Shown one piece after another: positions 23,401 through 32,700 of a DNA stretch of 41,949 bases. The notes below the pieces were generated by a model. The model had not been told where the DNA came from. It made no database searches and saw only the letters and a program-made list of their open reading frames with translations. This DNA comes from Trichlorobacter sp. (lineage in GTDB: Bacteria > Desulfobacterota > Desulfuromonadia > Geobacterales > Pseudopelobacteraceae), in assembly GCF_030247655.1 (NCBI RefSeq), contig NZ_JAOTRZ010000006.1, positions 1-41,949 on the forward strand. The letters run 5' to 3'. Position numbers and translations under genes: made by a program. Each line of letters starts with the position of its first letter. Position 1 is the first letter of the stretch.

Positions 23401-24395
23401 TTGCATATACCTGGAAGCGTCTGGTCACCAAGCGTGGAACCAGCGGTAACTGGTATTCACTGACACTTAACGGCCCTGTTGCCGGTGCAGTAACCTTTGA
23501 AATAGCCGCCAACGTCAGCATGTCGTCCAGTGTTGCCGTAAATGACGGGAAATGGCACCATATTGCCGTCAGCAGAGACCCGGCAGGCGCTTCGCCCCGC
23601 AAATACCGGCTCTACGTCGATGGGGTTGAGAACAGCTCCATGATAGATAGCGGCTTGAGTCTGGATAACAGCGCCCTGATCGAGCTGGGCAGGTGGTCCA
23701 CCGAAACAAGCGGCGGCACCATCTACTCCGGGCTGATGGATGAGGTGCAGATCTTTAACCGTTCCCTGAGCGCCGCAGAAATCCAAGGTGTCTACAATGC
23801 CGGGCCAGCCGGGCTGGCACTTGTCCCAACCGTCACCAATATCTCTCCAGCCAGCGGTTTTGCCGATGGCGGCACCGCTGTCACCATCACCGGTACCGGC
23901 CTGAGCGGGGCTACTGCCGTCAACTTTGGCGCAACGGATGCCGCCAGCTTTTCTGTTACTTCCGACACCCAGGCAACCGCCACCTCACCAGCCGGTGTGG
24001 TCGGTCAGACGGTGGATCTAACTGTCACCACCCCTGGCGGCACCAGCGTTACCAGCCCAGACGACCAGTTCACTTACACCCTGCAGTACCAGGCCAAGGA
24101 CCAGAGCAGCGGCAGCTCCTACACCACCCTGGCCGAGGCGATTGCCGTCGCATCAGCCGGGCATGAGATCCGGGCCTATGGCGGCCAGTTCGATGGTGCC
24201 TTTTCGCTGGTCAGGGATATCATTCTGAGCGGCGGTTACAATCTGGCATTCAGCGCAAAGGACAGCCTGCCCACCACCCTGAACGGCAGCCTGACGGTGA
24301 ACGGTGGTACGGCAAAGGTGGATAGCGTCACGGTTAAAGGGACGCTGACCATCAAGGGCGGCAGCTTGCAGGTAAGCGGGGTAGTGGTGAAGTAG
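20454..24395 (+). CDS. P2: secreted protein with a tandem duplicated module set + GGY C-terminal domain
   Basis: 1313 residues from ATG 20454, seven bases after AGGGAG; the open frame extends further upstream but the signal peptide starts here (MKQFKLMLVLLLSMLL, cleaved near SQAWA). Order: DUF1566-like domain (RFVDLNDGTVLDTSSSLRWL, then WPVRGGQYW); anchor-D/ASH-like domain (VDFGSQIVGLTSSGHPFTLK); InlB repeat; LamG; then at residue 560 a second DUF1566, ASH, InlB, LamG; then IPT/TIG (about 1122-1205) and the shared C-terminal domain. The second set begins with WALPRF, a relic of a signal-peptide junction, so the gene is an in-frame fusion of two paralogues. Function unknown; LamG suggests glycan or protein binding outside the cell. 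Confidence 0.9.
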   Translation: MKQFKLMLVLLLSMLLFCNSQAWALPRFVDLNDGTVLDTSSSLRWLQNANCFNLQNLATAMSSASNLSSPSCGLTDGSISGDWRLPTLDELRTFTNAGYFAASLNAAGFSNVQAATYWSSSESVYGAAYGQVLYMNDGSITNTLKTSLSSVWPVRGGQYWALDPLVVWGAVDFGSQIVGLTSSGHPFTLKNSGTNQLSVTSISLNGSDAGQFTLATGGTTPCSSLTSFTLTGGASCTVLVSAKPTSAGSKNANLTVTVNGASTDAALSVTAVAAVTYNDNGSTSGVVPTDSQGYLSDATVTVLANGGGLAKSGYIFNGWNTAADGSGTSYQPGATFSYAAPVVLYAKWSVPTAPPNGLVSWWRGEGNATDTQGRNNGTLQGGATYVPGLVGQAFNFDNATAQYVSVPSSSFLNIYGTHSVSFWVKLTTLPPAGKAYYVVSKWTNAAEHKQININADGKVFYHLFGTTAGSGVTSTAALQTGVWTHVAATYDGANMKIYINGALSASTPANNDVGDSNGTLYLGNNPQIAAGYSGANFNGQLDEVGWFNSALSASDIANIYNAGSAGWALPRFIDLNDGTMLDTSSSLRWLKNASCLGKQKWDAAISTAAGLAAPAPACSLTDGSLAGDWHLPTIDELQTLVAPPDNHRYDTLNAAGFADVQAYWYWSSSPYIDISNVAWDVKLTDGNSYVDGTFNASYVWPVRGGQYWSLDALIVSGTADFGSVPVGSTSSGHSFTLKNSSASSQLISSVTLSGTDASQFAVATGGANPCGSLTSLSLAGGASCTVLVSAKPTIIGSKSANLTATVGGLSLNVPLTATGAALSVTYNGNGNSSGTVPVDSTGYALSATATVLDNSGALAKSGYAFNGWNTAADGSGTTYQPGASFSIAAPTTLYARWIAPIAPPSGLVSWWRGEGNGLDTRGTNNATLHSATNFAFALGKVGQAFSFSGATTEYVDAPDSASLNFGMGDFAVATWIKTTLPSVAYTWKRLVTKRGTSGNWYSLTLNGPVAGAVTFEIAANVSMSSSVAVNDGKWHHIAVSRDPAGASPRKYRLYVDGVENSSMIDSGLSLDNSALIELGRWSTETSGGTIYSGLMDEVQIFNRSLSAAEIQGVYNAGPAGLALVPTVTNISPASGFADGGTAVTITGTGLSGATAVNFGATDAASFSVTSDTQATATSPAGVVGQTVDLTVTTPGGTSVTSPDDQFTYTLQYQAKDQSSGSSYTTLAEAIAVASAGHEIRAYGGQFDGAFSLVRDIILSGGYNLAFSAKDSLPTTLNGSLTVNGGTAKVDSVTVKGTLTIKGGSLQVSGVVVK

Positions 24396-24458
24396 TAAAA
24401 ATAAAATAAATTCAAGTGGTTTTGTTGCATTACTGGAGTTTTGTGCTTTAATCGATTG

Positions 24459-24487
24459 GAGCGTTCTTTCTATAAAGAACGCTCTTT
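24459..24487 (+). terminator. Terminator after P2
   Basis: A perfect 11-bp stem GAGCGTTCTTT with loop CTAT and complement AAAGAACGCTC, followed by TTTGACTT. The T-run is short, so strength is uncertain. The 64 bases before it resemble the sequence at about 33111-33205. Confidence 0.65.
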
Positions 24488-24522
24488 GACTTCTACGTAA
24501 CATCATGAAGGGCGGTTTCTGG

Positions 24523-26811
24523 ATGAGACAATTTACTCTGATGGCAGTAATGCTGCTTATGGCGCTGTGTTTAACCAATACCCCTGCTTGGTCGGAAGGT
24601 ACGGAATGGCGCTTTGTTGATCTGAGCGACGGCACCGTATTTGATACGAACAGCAACTTGCGCTGGCTGAAAAACGCCAACTGTTTTGGCAAGCAGAATA
24701 GACCTAATCTGGAGATATATTCAAATTCACTGGCTGCAACTTCATGTGGTTTGAATGATGGTTCGATTGCCGGTGACTGGCATCTTCCAAACAGTACTGA
24801 GTTAAATGTTTTCCGTGGATACTATGCGGATGGTCTTAATACCTACGGGTTTGTTAACGTCCAATCAGACAGGTATTGGTCAAATACCAGGCAAACGGAT
24901 AGTGGTTATTTTTGGTACGTCGACATAAGCGACTACACCACAGATATAGAATTTCAGAATTACCTTTACTATGGCTGGCCCGTTCGTGGCGGACAGTATT
25001 GGTCGGCTAATGCGAATAATTTTTTCATGGCGGTAACGACCGGTGGTTTTGGCACCCTGGTTGTTGGTAAAACTTCCCGTAGTCAGATATTCACCCTGAA
25101 AAACAGAGGTACAGTATCGCTGCCTTTGTCTGCAATTTCGCTGGCAGGTGCTGATGCCGATCAGTTTGTTCTGGCCACCGGGGGTGGCCATCCCTGTGCC
25201 AGCCTTGCACCAACCCTTGCTGCCGGGACGGTCTGCACGGTGACTGTTACCGCCAAGCCGACATCCATTGGCAGTAAAAGTGCCACCCTGAGTATCACGG
25301 CGGCGGGATATCCTCCTTATGTTGAGGCCCCGCTGACTACCATCGCTGTTAGGTCTGTTACCTACAACGGTAATGGCAACAACGCCGGAAGCGTGCCGAG
25401 TGACAGCACAGCGTATGCAAACGGTGCAACAGTTACCGTTTTGGACAACAGCGGTGCATTGATAAAGAACGGTTATCTATTTAAGTGTTGGAACACAGCC
25501 GATGACGGCAGCGGTACAGACTATGCTGCCGGTACGACGTTTAGCTATGCGGGGATCACCACCCTCTATGCCAGATGGGTAACCCCCGTTTCACCGCCAT
25601 CGGGGCTGGTCAGTTGGTGGCGGGGGGAAGGCAATGGCATTGACATCGCTGGCGGTCTGACCGGGACGCCGTCTACGGGCATGGCCTACTTATCCGGCAA
25701 GGTTGGGCAGGCGTTTAGTTTGAACGGTTCGACCGCATCCATTGCCGTGCCTGACAATGTAAAACTGAATTTTGGGATACATGAGTTTTCCATAGCGGTC
25801 TGGATCAAGACAACCGACAACCACAACTGGCAACGCATTGTAACCAAGCGCGCTGCCACTGGTTCCTCCTATTGGTATTCCCTGTTTATTGCAGGTTATG
25901 TGCAATTTGAAATTGCTTCCGGTGTTTCGATGCATTCTACATCTCCCTCGCTTAACGATGGAAAGTGGCACCATATAGGCGTAACCAGAGACCCTACCAC
26001 GACCTCTCCTCGGAAGTATCACCTGTATATTGACGGTGTTGAAAACACAACCATGCCCGACAGCGGCTTGTCTCTTGACAATAGTGGCCCTTTGGAGTTC
26101 GGTAAATGGGGCACAGAAATTGATAACGGAAGTATTTACTCCGGTCTGATCGACGAAATCCAACTGTTCAACCGTTCCCTGACAGCCAGCGAGATTATAA
26201 GCATCTACAATGCTGGCAGCATCGGTCTGGCGATACCCCCCACTATTAGCTCTGTCACCCCCTCAAGCGGCTTTGCTTCTGGCGGCACCGCCGTCACCAT
26301 CACCGGCAGCAACCTGACCGGGGCTACTGCCGTCAAATTTGACGCAACGGATGCAGCCGGTTTATCTGAGGTTTCCGATACCCAGGCAACCGCCACCTCA
26401 CCAGCCGGTGTGGTCGGACAGACGGTGGATCTGACCGTCACCACACCTGGCGGCACCAGCGCCACCAGCAGCGCAGACTTGTTCACGTACACCCTGCAGT
26501 ACCAGGCCAAAAACCAGAGCACCGGCAACTCCTACACCACCTTGGCCGAGGCGATTGCCGTTGCATCAGCCGGGCATGAGATTCGGGCCTATGGCGGCCA
26601 GTTTGACGGTGCCTTCTCGCTTGTCAGGGATATCATTCTGAGCGGCGGTTACAATCTGGCATTCAGTACCAAGGACAGCCTGCCCACCACCCTGAACGGC
26701 AACCTGACCGTGAACGGAGGAACGGCAAAGGTGGACAGTGTTACGGTGAAAGGGACGCTAACCATCCAAGGCGGCAGCCTGCAGGTGAACGGGGTAGTGG
26801 TATCACCGTGA
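24523..26811 (+). CDS. P3: secreted DUF1566/ASH/InlB/LamG/IPT protein with GGY C-terminal domain
   Basis: 762 residues from ATG 24523 (MRQFTLMAVMLLMALCL), chosen because it aligns with the P1, P2 and P4 signal peptides and has AAGGGCGG upstream; ATG 24505 in the same frame lacks a ribosome site. Order: signal peptide; DUF1566-like domain (WRFVDLSDGTVFDTNSNLRW); ASH-like domain; InlB repeat (VTYNGNGNNAG); LamG (SGLVSWWRGEGNGIDIAGG, then KWHHIGVTRD); IPT/TIG; and the shared C-terminal domain. This is the simplest complete version of the P2 module set. The last 330 bases are nearly identical to P2. Function unknown, probably an adhesin or matrix protein. Confidence 0.9.
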   Translation: MRQFTLMAVMLLMALCLTNTPAWSEGTEWRFVDLSDGTVFDTNSNLRWLKNANCFGKQNRPNLEIYSNSLAATSCGLNDGSIAGDWHLPNSTELNVFRGYYADGLNTYGFVNVQSDRYWSNTRQTDSGYFWYVDISDYTTDIEFQNYLYYGWPVRGGQYWSANANNFFMAVTTGGFGTLVVGKTSRSQIFTLKNRGTVSLPLSAISLAGADADQFVLATGGGHPCASLAPTLAAGTVCTVTVTAKPTSIGSKSATLSITAAGYPPYVEAPLTTIAVRSVTYNGNGNNAGSVPSDSTAYANGATVTVLDNSGALIKNGYLFKCWNTADDGSGTDYAAGTTFSYAGITTLYARWVTPVSPPSGLVSWWRGEGNGIDIAGGLTGTPSTGMAYLSGKVGQAFSLNGSTASIAVPDNVKLNFGIHEFSIAVWIKTTDNHNWQRIVTKRAATGSSYWYSLFIAGYVQFEIASGVSMHSTSPSLNDGKWHHIGVTRDPTTTSPRKYHLYIDGVENTTMPDSGLSLDNSGPLEFGKWGTEIDNGSIYSGLIDEIQLFNRSLTASEIISIYNAGSIGLAIPPTISSVTPSSGFASGGTAVTITGSNLTGATAVKFDATDAAGLSEVSDTQATATSPAGVVGQTVDLTVTTPGGTSATSSADLFTYTLQYQAKNQSTGNSYTTLAEAIAVASAGHEIRAYGGQFDGAFSLVRDIILSGGYNLAFSTKDSLPTTLNGNLTVNGGTAKVDSVTVKGTLTIQGGSLQVNGVVVSP

Positions 26812-26834
26812 ATTTTTGAACGGGCTTGGGATAG

Positions 26835-26870
26835 TCTGCAGGGGCATCGCAACCGGGATGCCCCTGCAGA
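26835..26870. other. Perfect 14-bp hairpin after P3
   Basis: TCTGCAGGGGCATC (26835-26848) and its exact complement (26857-26870) enclose an 8-base loop. No T-run follows on the plus strand. It ends 13 bases before the -35 of the kinase promoter. It could be a terminator of unusual type, an operator, or an mRNA 3' end stabiliser. Confidence 0.6.
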
Positions 26871-26883
26871 GAAACGATTCTGT

Positions 26884-26912
26884 TTGAATAGCCAGAGGGC
26901 ATTGCCTATAGT
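26884..26912 (+). promoter_or_regulatory. Promoter of the sensor kinase operon, possibly leaderless
   Basis: TTGAAT (26884-26889), 17 bases, TATAGT (26907-26912). ATG 26922 lies nine bases further on without any Shine-Dalgarno, so the 5' leader would be about two or three bases. Confidence 0.65.
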
Positions 26913-26921
26913 GCCATAATC

Positions 26922-28898
26922 ATGACCCACCGTGCCTTGACCCTGATACTGCTGTTCACCCTGCTGACAACGCTCTGCCTCTGTAGCGGGTGCAGCACCA
27001 GCAATGATACAGCGCCCCGTGCCCACCAGGGGGTGATTGACCTTTCCGCAACTGATCTACAAAAATCAGATCCGATTCGCCTGGACGGGGAGTGGGAGTT
27101 TTACTGGAAGCAGCTCTTGACCCCACAGGATTTTCAGGAAGGGCATGCTGCCACGGCAGCTGCCTACCTGACGGTTCCCGCTGCCTGGGATGACCTGCCA
27201 ATTAAGGGGGAAAAACTGGAGGCAGCGGGATATGCCACCTTCCGTTTGCGGATTCTGCCCGGCACGGCCAGGCAGGAGTTACGGCTTCAGCTTGGAGAGA
27301 TCTACTCTGCCTACCGGCTCTGGGTAAACGGCGCCCTGCTGGTTGAAAACGGTCTGGTCGGGAAATCTGTTTCAGAAGAAGTCCCTGCTCAATCTGTCCA
27401 GCAACCCCGTTTACTGCTTGATGGCCAACCGGTTGAGCTGCTGCTGCAGGTCTCCAATTACCATTACCGCTCCGGCGGGCTGCGCGCCCCGATCAGGCTG
27501 GGGGATGCTGAAAAGCTGGCAACAGCGCAGCTGAAGCAGTGGGCACTGGCCCTGTTATGTGTCGGCAGTCTGCTGGTGATGGGGCTCTATCACTGCGGTC
27601 TGTACTGCATCAGAAAAAAGGACCGCGCCCCGCTTTATTTCGGGATCTACAGCCTGTTGTGGGCTGGCAGTTCTGTTGCCTCAAACGCAACGGACTGGGC
27701 CGTGAACCTGCTGGTGGTCCAGTATCCGGCTGTGCTTGTCAATCGTTTTGACCTGCTCTGCTTTGTGCTGTCGCTGCCGGTTGGCTACAGCTTCTTCCGT
27801 ACCCTGTATCCCGCTGAATTTTCCCGCCGTCTGCAGCAGCTTACCCTGGCTGTGGCCCTGCTGTACACCGCATTGGGGCTGCTGCTGCCCACCCTGGCGT
27901 TCACCCGTCTGATCCCGGCGCTCTACCTGTTTTCCATGGTGATGATCCTGTATTGTCTGGTTATGCTGTTTCGTGCCATGCGCAGCAACAGGGAGGCTGC
28001 GTCACTGATTCTGGCCGGTTTTGTTGTGATGGGGGCGGCTGGTGTCAATGATATGCTGTATGATCTGCAGTTGATACGTTCGGTCTATCTGATCCATATC
28101 GGCATGTTTGTCTTTATCCTTTTTCAGGCAATCGCCCTCTCGATCCGCTTTTCCAGGGCCTTTGTCGCCGTAGAGCAGCTTTCCGCTGAGCTGTCCATCA
28201 AAAACCGGAATCTGGAAGATGAAATGGCAGAGCGGACCCGGCTGGAGCGGGAGATCGTCAATATCAGCGAGGAAGAACGCCGCAGCATCAGCCATCAACT
28301 GCATGACGGACTCTGTCAGCTTTTGACCGGCACCCGGCTGCATTTTTCATCCCTCAGACGCAAGCTGTCCGATGCAGACCGCCAGCAACCGGAAGTGGCA
28401 GAGGTGTCGTCGCTGCTGGAGGAATCGGTTAACCATGCCTATGATCTCTCCCGCGGGCTCTGGCCGGTGGAGCATGACAGCAACGCACTCAGCCCTTCGC
28501 TGGAGGAGCTGACCCGTCGTATGGCCGAGACAAGTGGCGTCCTGATTGAGTTCAGGCAGCAGCGTGGCTGCCAGGTCTGCACAAACAAAGGGGTGACCCA
28601 GCTCTACCGTATCGCTCAAGAGGCGCTGACCAATGCCGTCAAGCATGCCAAGGCCCGCCGGATTGTTGTGGAGCTTGCCTGCCGGAACCAGGGGCAGTTG
28701 ACCCTGACGGTTCAGGATGATGGCGTTGGCAGAGACCAGGCCAAGCGGACCAACGGCGGTCTGGGGATGGGGATCATGCAGCATCGCGCCAGGCTGATCA
28801 ACGGCAACCTGACGGTGACTGATGCAGCAGGCGGGGGAACTCTGGTCAGCTGCAGCATCCCCTGTGACCTGCAGACAACGGAGGGCTGTGTCCCATGA
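26922..28898 (+). CDS. 7TMR-DISM sensor histidine kinase (HisKA_3 type)
   Basis: 658 residues. An N-terminal signal/anchor with a Cys-rich end (CLCSGC) is followed by an extracytoplasmic jelly-roll domain of the 7TMR-DISM type (IRLDGEWEFYWKQLL, FRLRILPG, YRLWVNGALL, about 40-195). Then come seven hydrophobic helices (about 205-410), a short coiled coil, and a HisKA_3 box (EEERRSISHQLHDGLCQ) with phospho-acceptor His461. A C-terminal HATPase follows (IAQEALTNAVKHAKA, DDGVGRD, GLGMGIMQHRA). In the family such domains are thought to sense carbohydrates or other extracellular ligands. It overlaps the regulator gene by ATGA, an obvious pair, and lies between P3 and P4, so it probably controls the island. 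Confidence 0.93.
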   Translation: MTHRALTLILLFTLLTTLCLCSGCSTSNDTAPRAHQGVIDLSATDLQKSDPIRLDGEWEFYWKQLLTPQDFQEGHAATAAAYLTVPAAWDDLPIKGEKLEAAGYATFRLRILPGTARQELRLQLGEIYSAYRLWVNGALLVENGLVGKSVSEEVPAQSVQQPRLLLDGQPVELLLQVSNYHYRSGGLRAPIRLGDAEKLATAQLKQWALALLCVGSLLVMGLYHCGLYCIRKKDRAPLYFGIYSLLWAGSSVASNATDWAVNLLVVQYPAVLVNRFDLLCFVLSLPVGYSFFRTLYPAEFSRRLQQLTLAVALLYTALGLLLPTLAFTRLIPALYLFSMVMILYCLVMLFRAMRSNREAASLILAGFVVMGAAGVNDMLYDLQLIRSVYLIHIGMFVFILFQAIALSIRFSRAFVAVEQLSAELSIKNRNLEDEMAERTRLEREIVNISEEERRSISHQLHDGLCQLLTGTRLHFSSLRRKLSDADRQQPEVAEVSSLLEESVNHAYDLSRGLWPVEHDSNALSPSLEELTRRMAETSGVLIEFRQQRGCQVCTNKGVTQLYRIAQEALTNAVKHAKARRIVVELACRNQGQLTLTVQDDGVGRDQAKRTNGGLGMGIMQHRARLINGNLTVTDAAGGGTLVSCSIPCDLQTTEGCVP

Positions 28899-29521
28899 CG
28901 GATAACGTGCAAGCCGGCAACATTTTTTTGATTGATGACCACCCGGCGGTGCGGAAAGGGTTGACGTTGCTGCTTACCCAGGAGGCGCACACCATCTGCG
29001 GTGAGGCCGGCAACGTTGCAGATACCTTTCAACAGATCGGTGGATCAGGTGCAGAGATCGCCCTGTTGGATCTTTCTCTGGGGGATGAGAGCGGGCTTGA
29101 TCTTATTCAGGATATTTGTGCCCTTGACATAGGCGTGCTGATTTATTCCATGCACGAGGATGCCGATACGATCCAGAAGGCCCGTGACACAGGTGCCCTG
29201 GGCTACGTCTCCAAGCGGGAACCGGAAGAACTGCTGCTGCTGGCAGTGACAGAATTACTGGCAGGCAGACCGTACCTGAGCCCCCGCATTGCACAGGCCA
29301 TGGCAGACAGCCGGTCTTTCACGCGGCCGGAAGTGCTGCTTAGTGAGCGGGAACAGCAACTGCTGGGCATGCTGGGCCAGGGCGATACCAACCCGGATAT
29401 GGCCGCTGCCTTCGGCATCAGCGGTCGCACTATTGAGACCTACTTTGCACGGATCATCACTAAACTGAACCTGGAGGGGATGAAAGACCTTAGACGGTTC
29501 GCCATAAAAAATCACCGATAA
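28895..29521 (+). CDS. NarL/LuxR-type response regulator, partner of the DISM kinase
   Basis: 208 residues: a receiver with the intact acidic pair (LIDDHPAV), phospho-acceptor Asp59 (LLDLSLG) and Lys (YVSKREP), a linker, and a C-terminal LuxR-type helix-turn-helix (LSEREQQLLGMLGQGDTNPD, then ISGRTIETYFARI). It is translationally coupled to the kinase by a four-base overlap. NarL-type regulators bind inverted repeats as dimers, so the palindrome 50 bases downstream (29571-29590) and its twin at 14853-14872 are natural candidate targets; this is inference. The receiver-only protein at 14942 is a close paralogue of its first 140 residues. Confidence 0.93.
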   Translation: MTDNVQAGNIFLIDDHPAVRKGLTLLLTQEAHTICGEAGNVADTFQQIGGSGAEIALLDLSLGDESGLDLIQDICALDIGVLIYSMHEDADTIQKARDTGALGYVSKREPEELLLLAVTELLAGRPYLSPRIAQAMADSRSFTRPEVLLSEREQQLLGMLGQGDTNPDMAAAFGISGRTIETYFARIITKLNLEGMKDLRRFAIKNHR

Positions 29522-29570
29522 CAAAACCTCCCGTTCACCTCCCACCAACCGATGCCTCTTGTTTTTGCCT

Positions 29571-29616
29571 TGTCCGGGATTCCCCGGACAGACAAACCGA
29601 TTTTTTACAGTATAGT
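29571..29616 (+). promoter_or_regulatory. Promoter with palindromic operator, upstream of P4
   Basis: The palindrome TGTCCGGG-ATTC-CCCGGACA at 29571-29590 is followed by CAGACA (-35-like, 29589-29594), 16 bases and TATAGT (29611-29616). The flanks (TTTTTGCC before, GACAAACCG after) also match 14853-14899, though the sequence between the -35 and -10 has diverged, so the palindrome block is selectively conserved. A leader of about 100 bases follows before P4. Confidence 0.65.
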
Positions 29617-29724
29617 AGGATAAGCATGTCGTTCGTAAAGCGGGCAGGGCAGGAAAATCCTGTCAGCCTAGACAAATAATCAGATTTGGAATTTGGTTTT
29701 TTCAGTTTAAGCCGGGAGGATGGT

Positions 29725-32700
29725 ATGGTGCGACAGATAAAACTTTTAGTGGTGATGCTGCTCTCAATGCTGCTGTTGTGCAGTGGTCAGGCCTGGTCAC
29801 TGGATCGTTTTATAGACCTGAATGACGGCACCATGCTGGATACGGCCAACAGTCTGCGCTGGTTGAAAAATGCCAACTGTACTGATACCGCCGGAGGTAT
29901 TACGAATGCTGGTGGAACTCTTAACTGGGCTGATGCACAGACCTGGAGCAACAACCTGGCTTCCGGCCTGTGTAGTTTGAACGACAGTTCGGTGGTAGGT
30001 GACTGGCATCTGCCAACCATTGACGAGCTGCAGACCTTGGTTGCTGCACCGGACAGCTATCGCTATGACACCCTCAATGCCGCTGGGTTTAACAACGTTC
30101 TGGATCTCGCTTACTGGTCTTCCAGTACCGACGCAAGCTACACAGGCTACGCCTGGTTCGTGTACATGGACGTCGGCTACGTGTACAACAACAGTAAGGG
30201 CGACCTCTACTACGTCTGGCCCGTTCGTGCCGGACAGTATTGGTTATTGGATTCTTTGGTTGTTTCAGGAACTGCTGATTTTGGAAGTGTGCCTGTCGGT
30301 TCTACATCATCCAGCCATTCATTTTCCTTAAAAAACAGCGGCACAAGTTCGCTTTCTGTTACCTCAATCGCCCTGAGCGGAACGGATTCAGGGCAGTTTA
30401 CCCTTGCCACTGGCGGAACAAACCCCTGCAGCAGCCTTACTTCGCTCACTCTGGCAGCCGGTGCAGGTTGCACCGTGCTGGTCAGTGTCAAACCAACAAC
30501 CATCGCCAGCAAGAACGCCAACCTGACGGTTACTTCAGGTGGCTTGAGTGTGAATGTTCCGTTGAGCGCCACTGGCGCAGCGCTGTCAGTTACCTACAAC
30601 GGTAATGGCAACAGCAGCGGCAGCGTACCGGTTGACAGCACCGGCTATGCCCTGAACGCCACCGTCACGGTTCTGGATAACAGTGGCGCATTGGCAAAGA
30701 CCGGTTATATCTTTAACGGCTGGAACACGGCAGACGATGACAGAGGTACCACCTATCAGCCCGGCGCAACCTTAAGCATTGCCGCGCCAATCACGCTGTA
30801 TGCGCAATGGGCTGCTCCCATTGCGCCGCCGTCAGGGCTGGTCAGTTGGTGGCGGGCCGAGGGTAATGCCCTTGATACACGCGGGACAAATAATGCTACA
30901 CTTCATAGCGCCTCCAGTTTTGTCTTTGCATCCGGAAAGGTTGGCCAGGCCTTCAGTTTCAATGGCGTAACAACCACATATATTGATGCGCCGAACAGCG
31001 CCTCCCTCAACTTCGGCACAAGTGATTTTGCCATCGCCACCTGGATCAAGTCCAGCGACAGCGGCAGCTACCGTCGGCTTGTCACGAAACGGGGAACAGG
31101 AAACTGGTACTCGCTGGCTCTTCATAACGGCAAGGTTTTTTTTGAAATATCACCCTACATCAGCATGTCGTCCGTTGCCGCCGTGAATGACGGTCTATGG
31201 CATCACATTGTTGTCAGCAGAGATCCGGTCGGCACCTCGTCACGCAAATACCGCCTGTATATCGACGGGATTGAAAATACCTCTCTGGCTGATGGCGGGC
31301 TGAATCTGGACAACAGTGCCCCGCTTGAGTTGGGTAGATGGTCTACGGAATCCTATGGCGGCATCTACTCCGGCCTGATGGATGAGGCGCAGATCTTCAA
31401 TCGTTCCATCACCGCTGCAGAGGTTCTAAATATTTACAATGCCGGCTCTGCAGGTCTGGCAGTTGTTCCTACCGTTACCGGCATTTCTCCAGCCAGAGGT
31501 CAGGCAAGCGGAGGAAGCCAGGTGCTGATCTCCGGGGCTAACCTGGCCAATGCCAGTACAGTGAAATTTGGTGCTACGACCGCCACCGGTTTTACCATTG
31601 TCTCCGATACCCAGATTACCGCGATTGCTCCTGCTGGTACAGTTGCCAGCGTCGTTGATATCAGCGTAACCACCCCCGGCGGCACCAGTGTCGCCAGCAG
31701 TTCCTCCAAATTTACCTATACCGGGCTTGTCAGTTGGTGGAAGGGTGAAGGAAACGCCCTTGATGCGGTGGGTGGTCTTAACGGTACGGTTGGTTTGTAT
31801 CCATATTACACTCCCGGCAAAATCGGTCAGGCATTCTTTTTTACCGGCAATCCGACTGAATATATCACCGTACCTGATAATCAGAAACTACGCTTCGGGG
31901 TGGATGAATTTTCCCTGGCTGTTTGGGTTAAGGCATCAGATGTCGTTACATGGACACGGGTTCTGACAAAACGTCCCGCTTCCGGTGCCACTGCCTGGTA
32001 TTCACTGGGGGTTTCCGGAAACAAGGCAATCTTTGAAATTTCCGCCAGTGTTACGCTTACCTCTTCAAAGTCGGTTGCCGATGATGCATGGCATCATATC
32101 GCCGTAACCAGAGACCCTGCAGGCGCCTCACCTCGAAAATACCGCCTGTACGTTGATGGTGTTGAAGATGTTGCCATGGATGACACTGGCGTGAATCTGG
32201 ATAATAACGGCCCGCTGGAGATCGCCAAATGGGCCAATGAAACCCCGGGCGGTGCAATATTCTGGGGATCTGTCGATGAAGTGCAACTGTTTAATCGCGC
32301 TCTGACAGCCACCGAAGTTCTGGAGAATTACCATGCGGTCCCAGGGATTGCATGGCCACTTAGCGTCACGAAAACTGGCAGCGGCACAGTAACGACCAAT
32401 GTCTCTCCCGGCACCTTAAGCTGGTCAGACAATACCGGTATGGCAAGCTATCCCGATAGTACTTCGCTCAGGCTGACCGCCATTCCTGAAAACGGGTCCG
32501 GTTTTGGCGGCTGGGGCGGTGATTGCAGCGGCACTGATACCTCCTGTTCACTCAGCATGTTTGCCAGCCATACGGCAAGCGCCAGTTTTTTTGTAAACGA
32601 TTATGTCCGGCTTGGCGCTTTGACAACCCCCTATGGCACCCTGCACCACGCCTATGCAGCGGCACACCCCGGTGATCTCATCAAGGCGCTGGGATTGACT

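Noticed and set aside
26922..27010. Lipoprotein signal on the DISM kinase
   Set aside because: The sequence before the Cys is LCSGC with Cys at the -3 position, a poor lipobox, and the protein is already membrane-anchored by seven helices.
29686..29724. Upstream extension of P4 (and the equivalent ones of P2 and P5)
   Set aside because: The extension runs through the ribosome site and promoter leader; the signal peptide starts at 29725 and aligns with P1.
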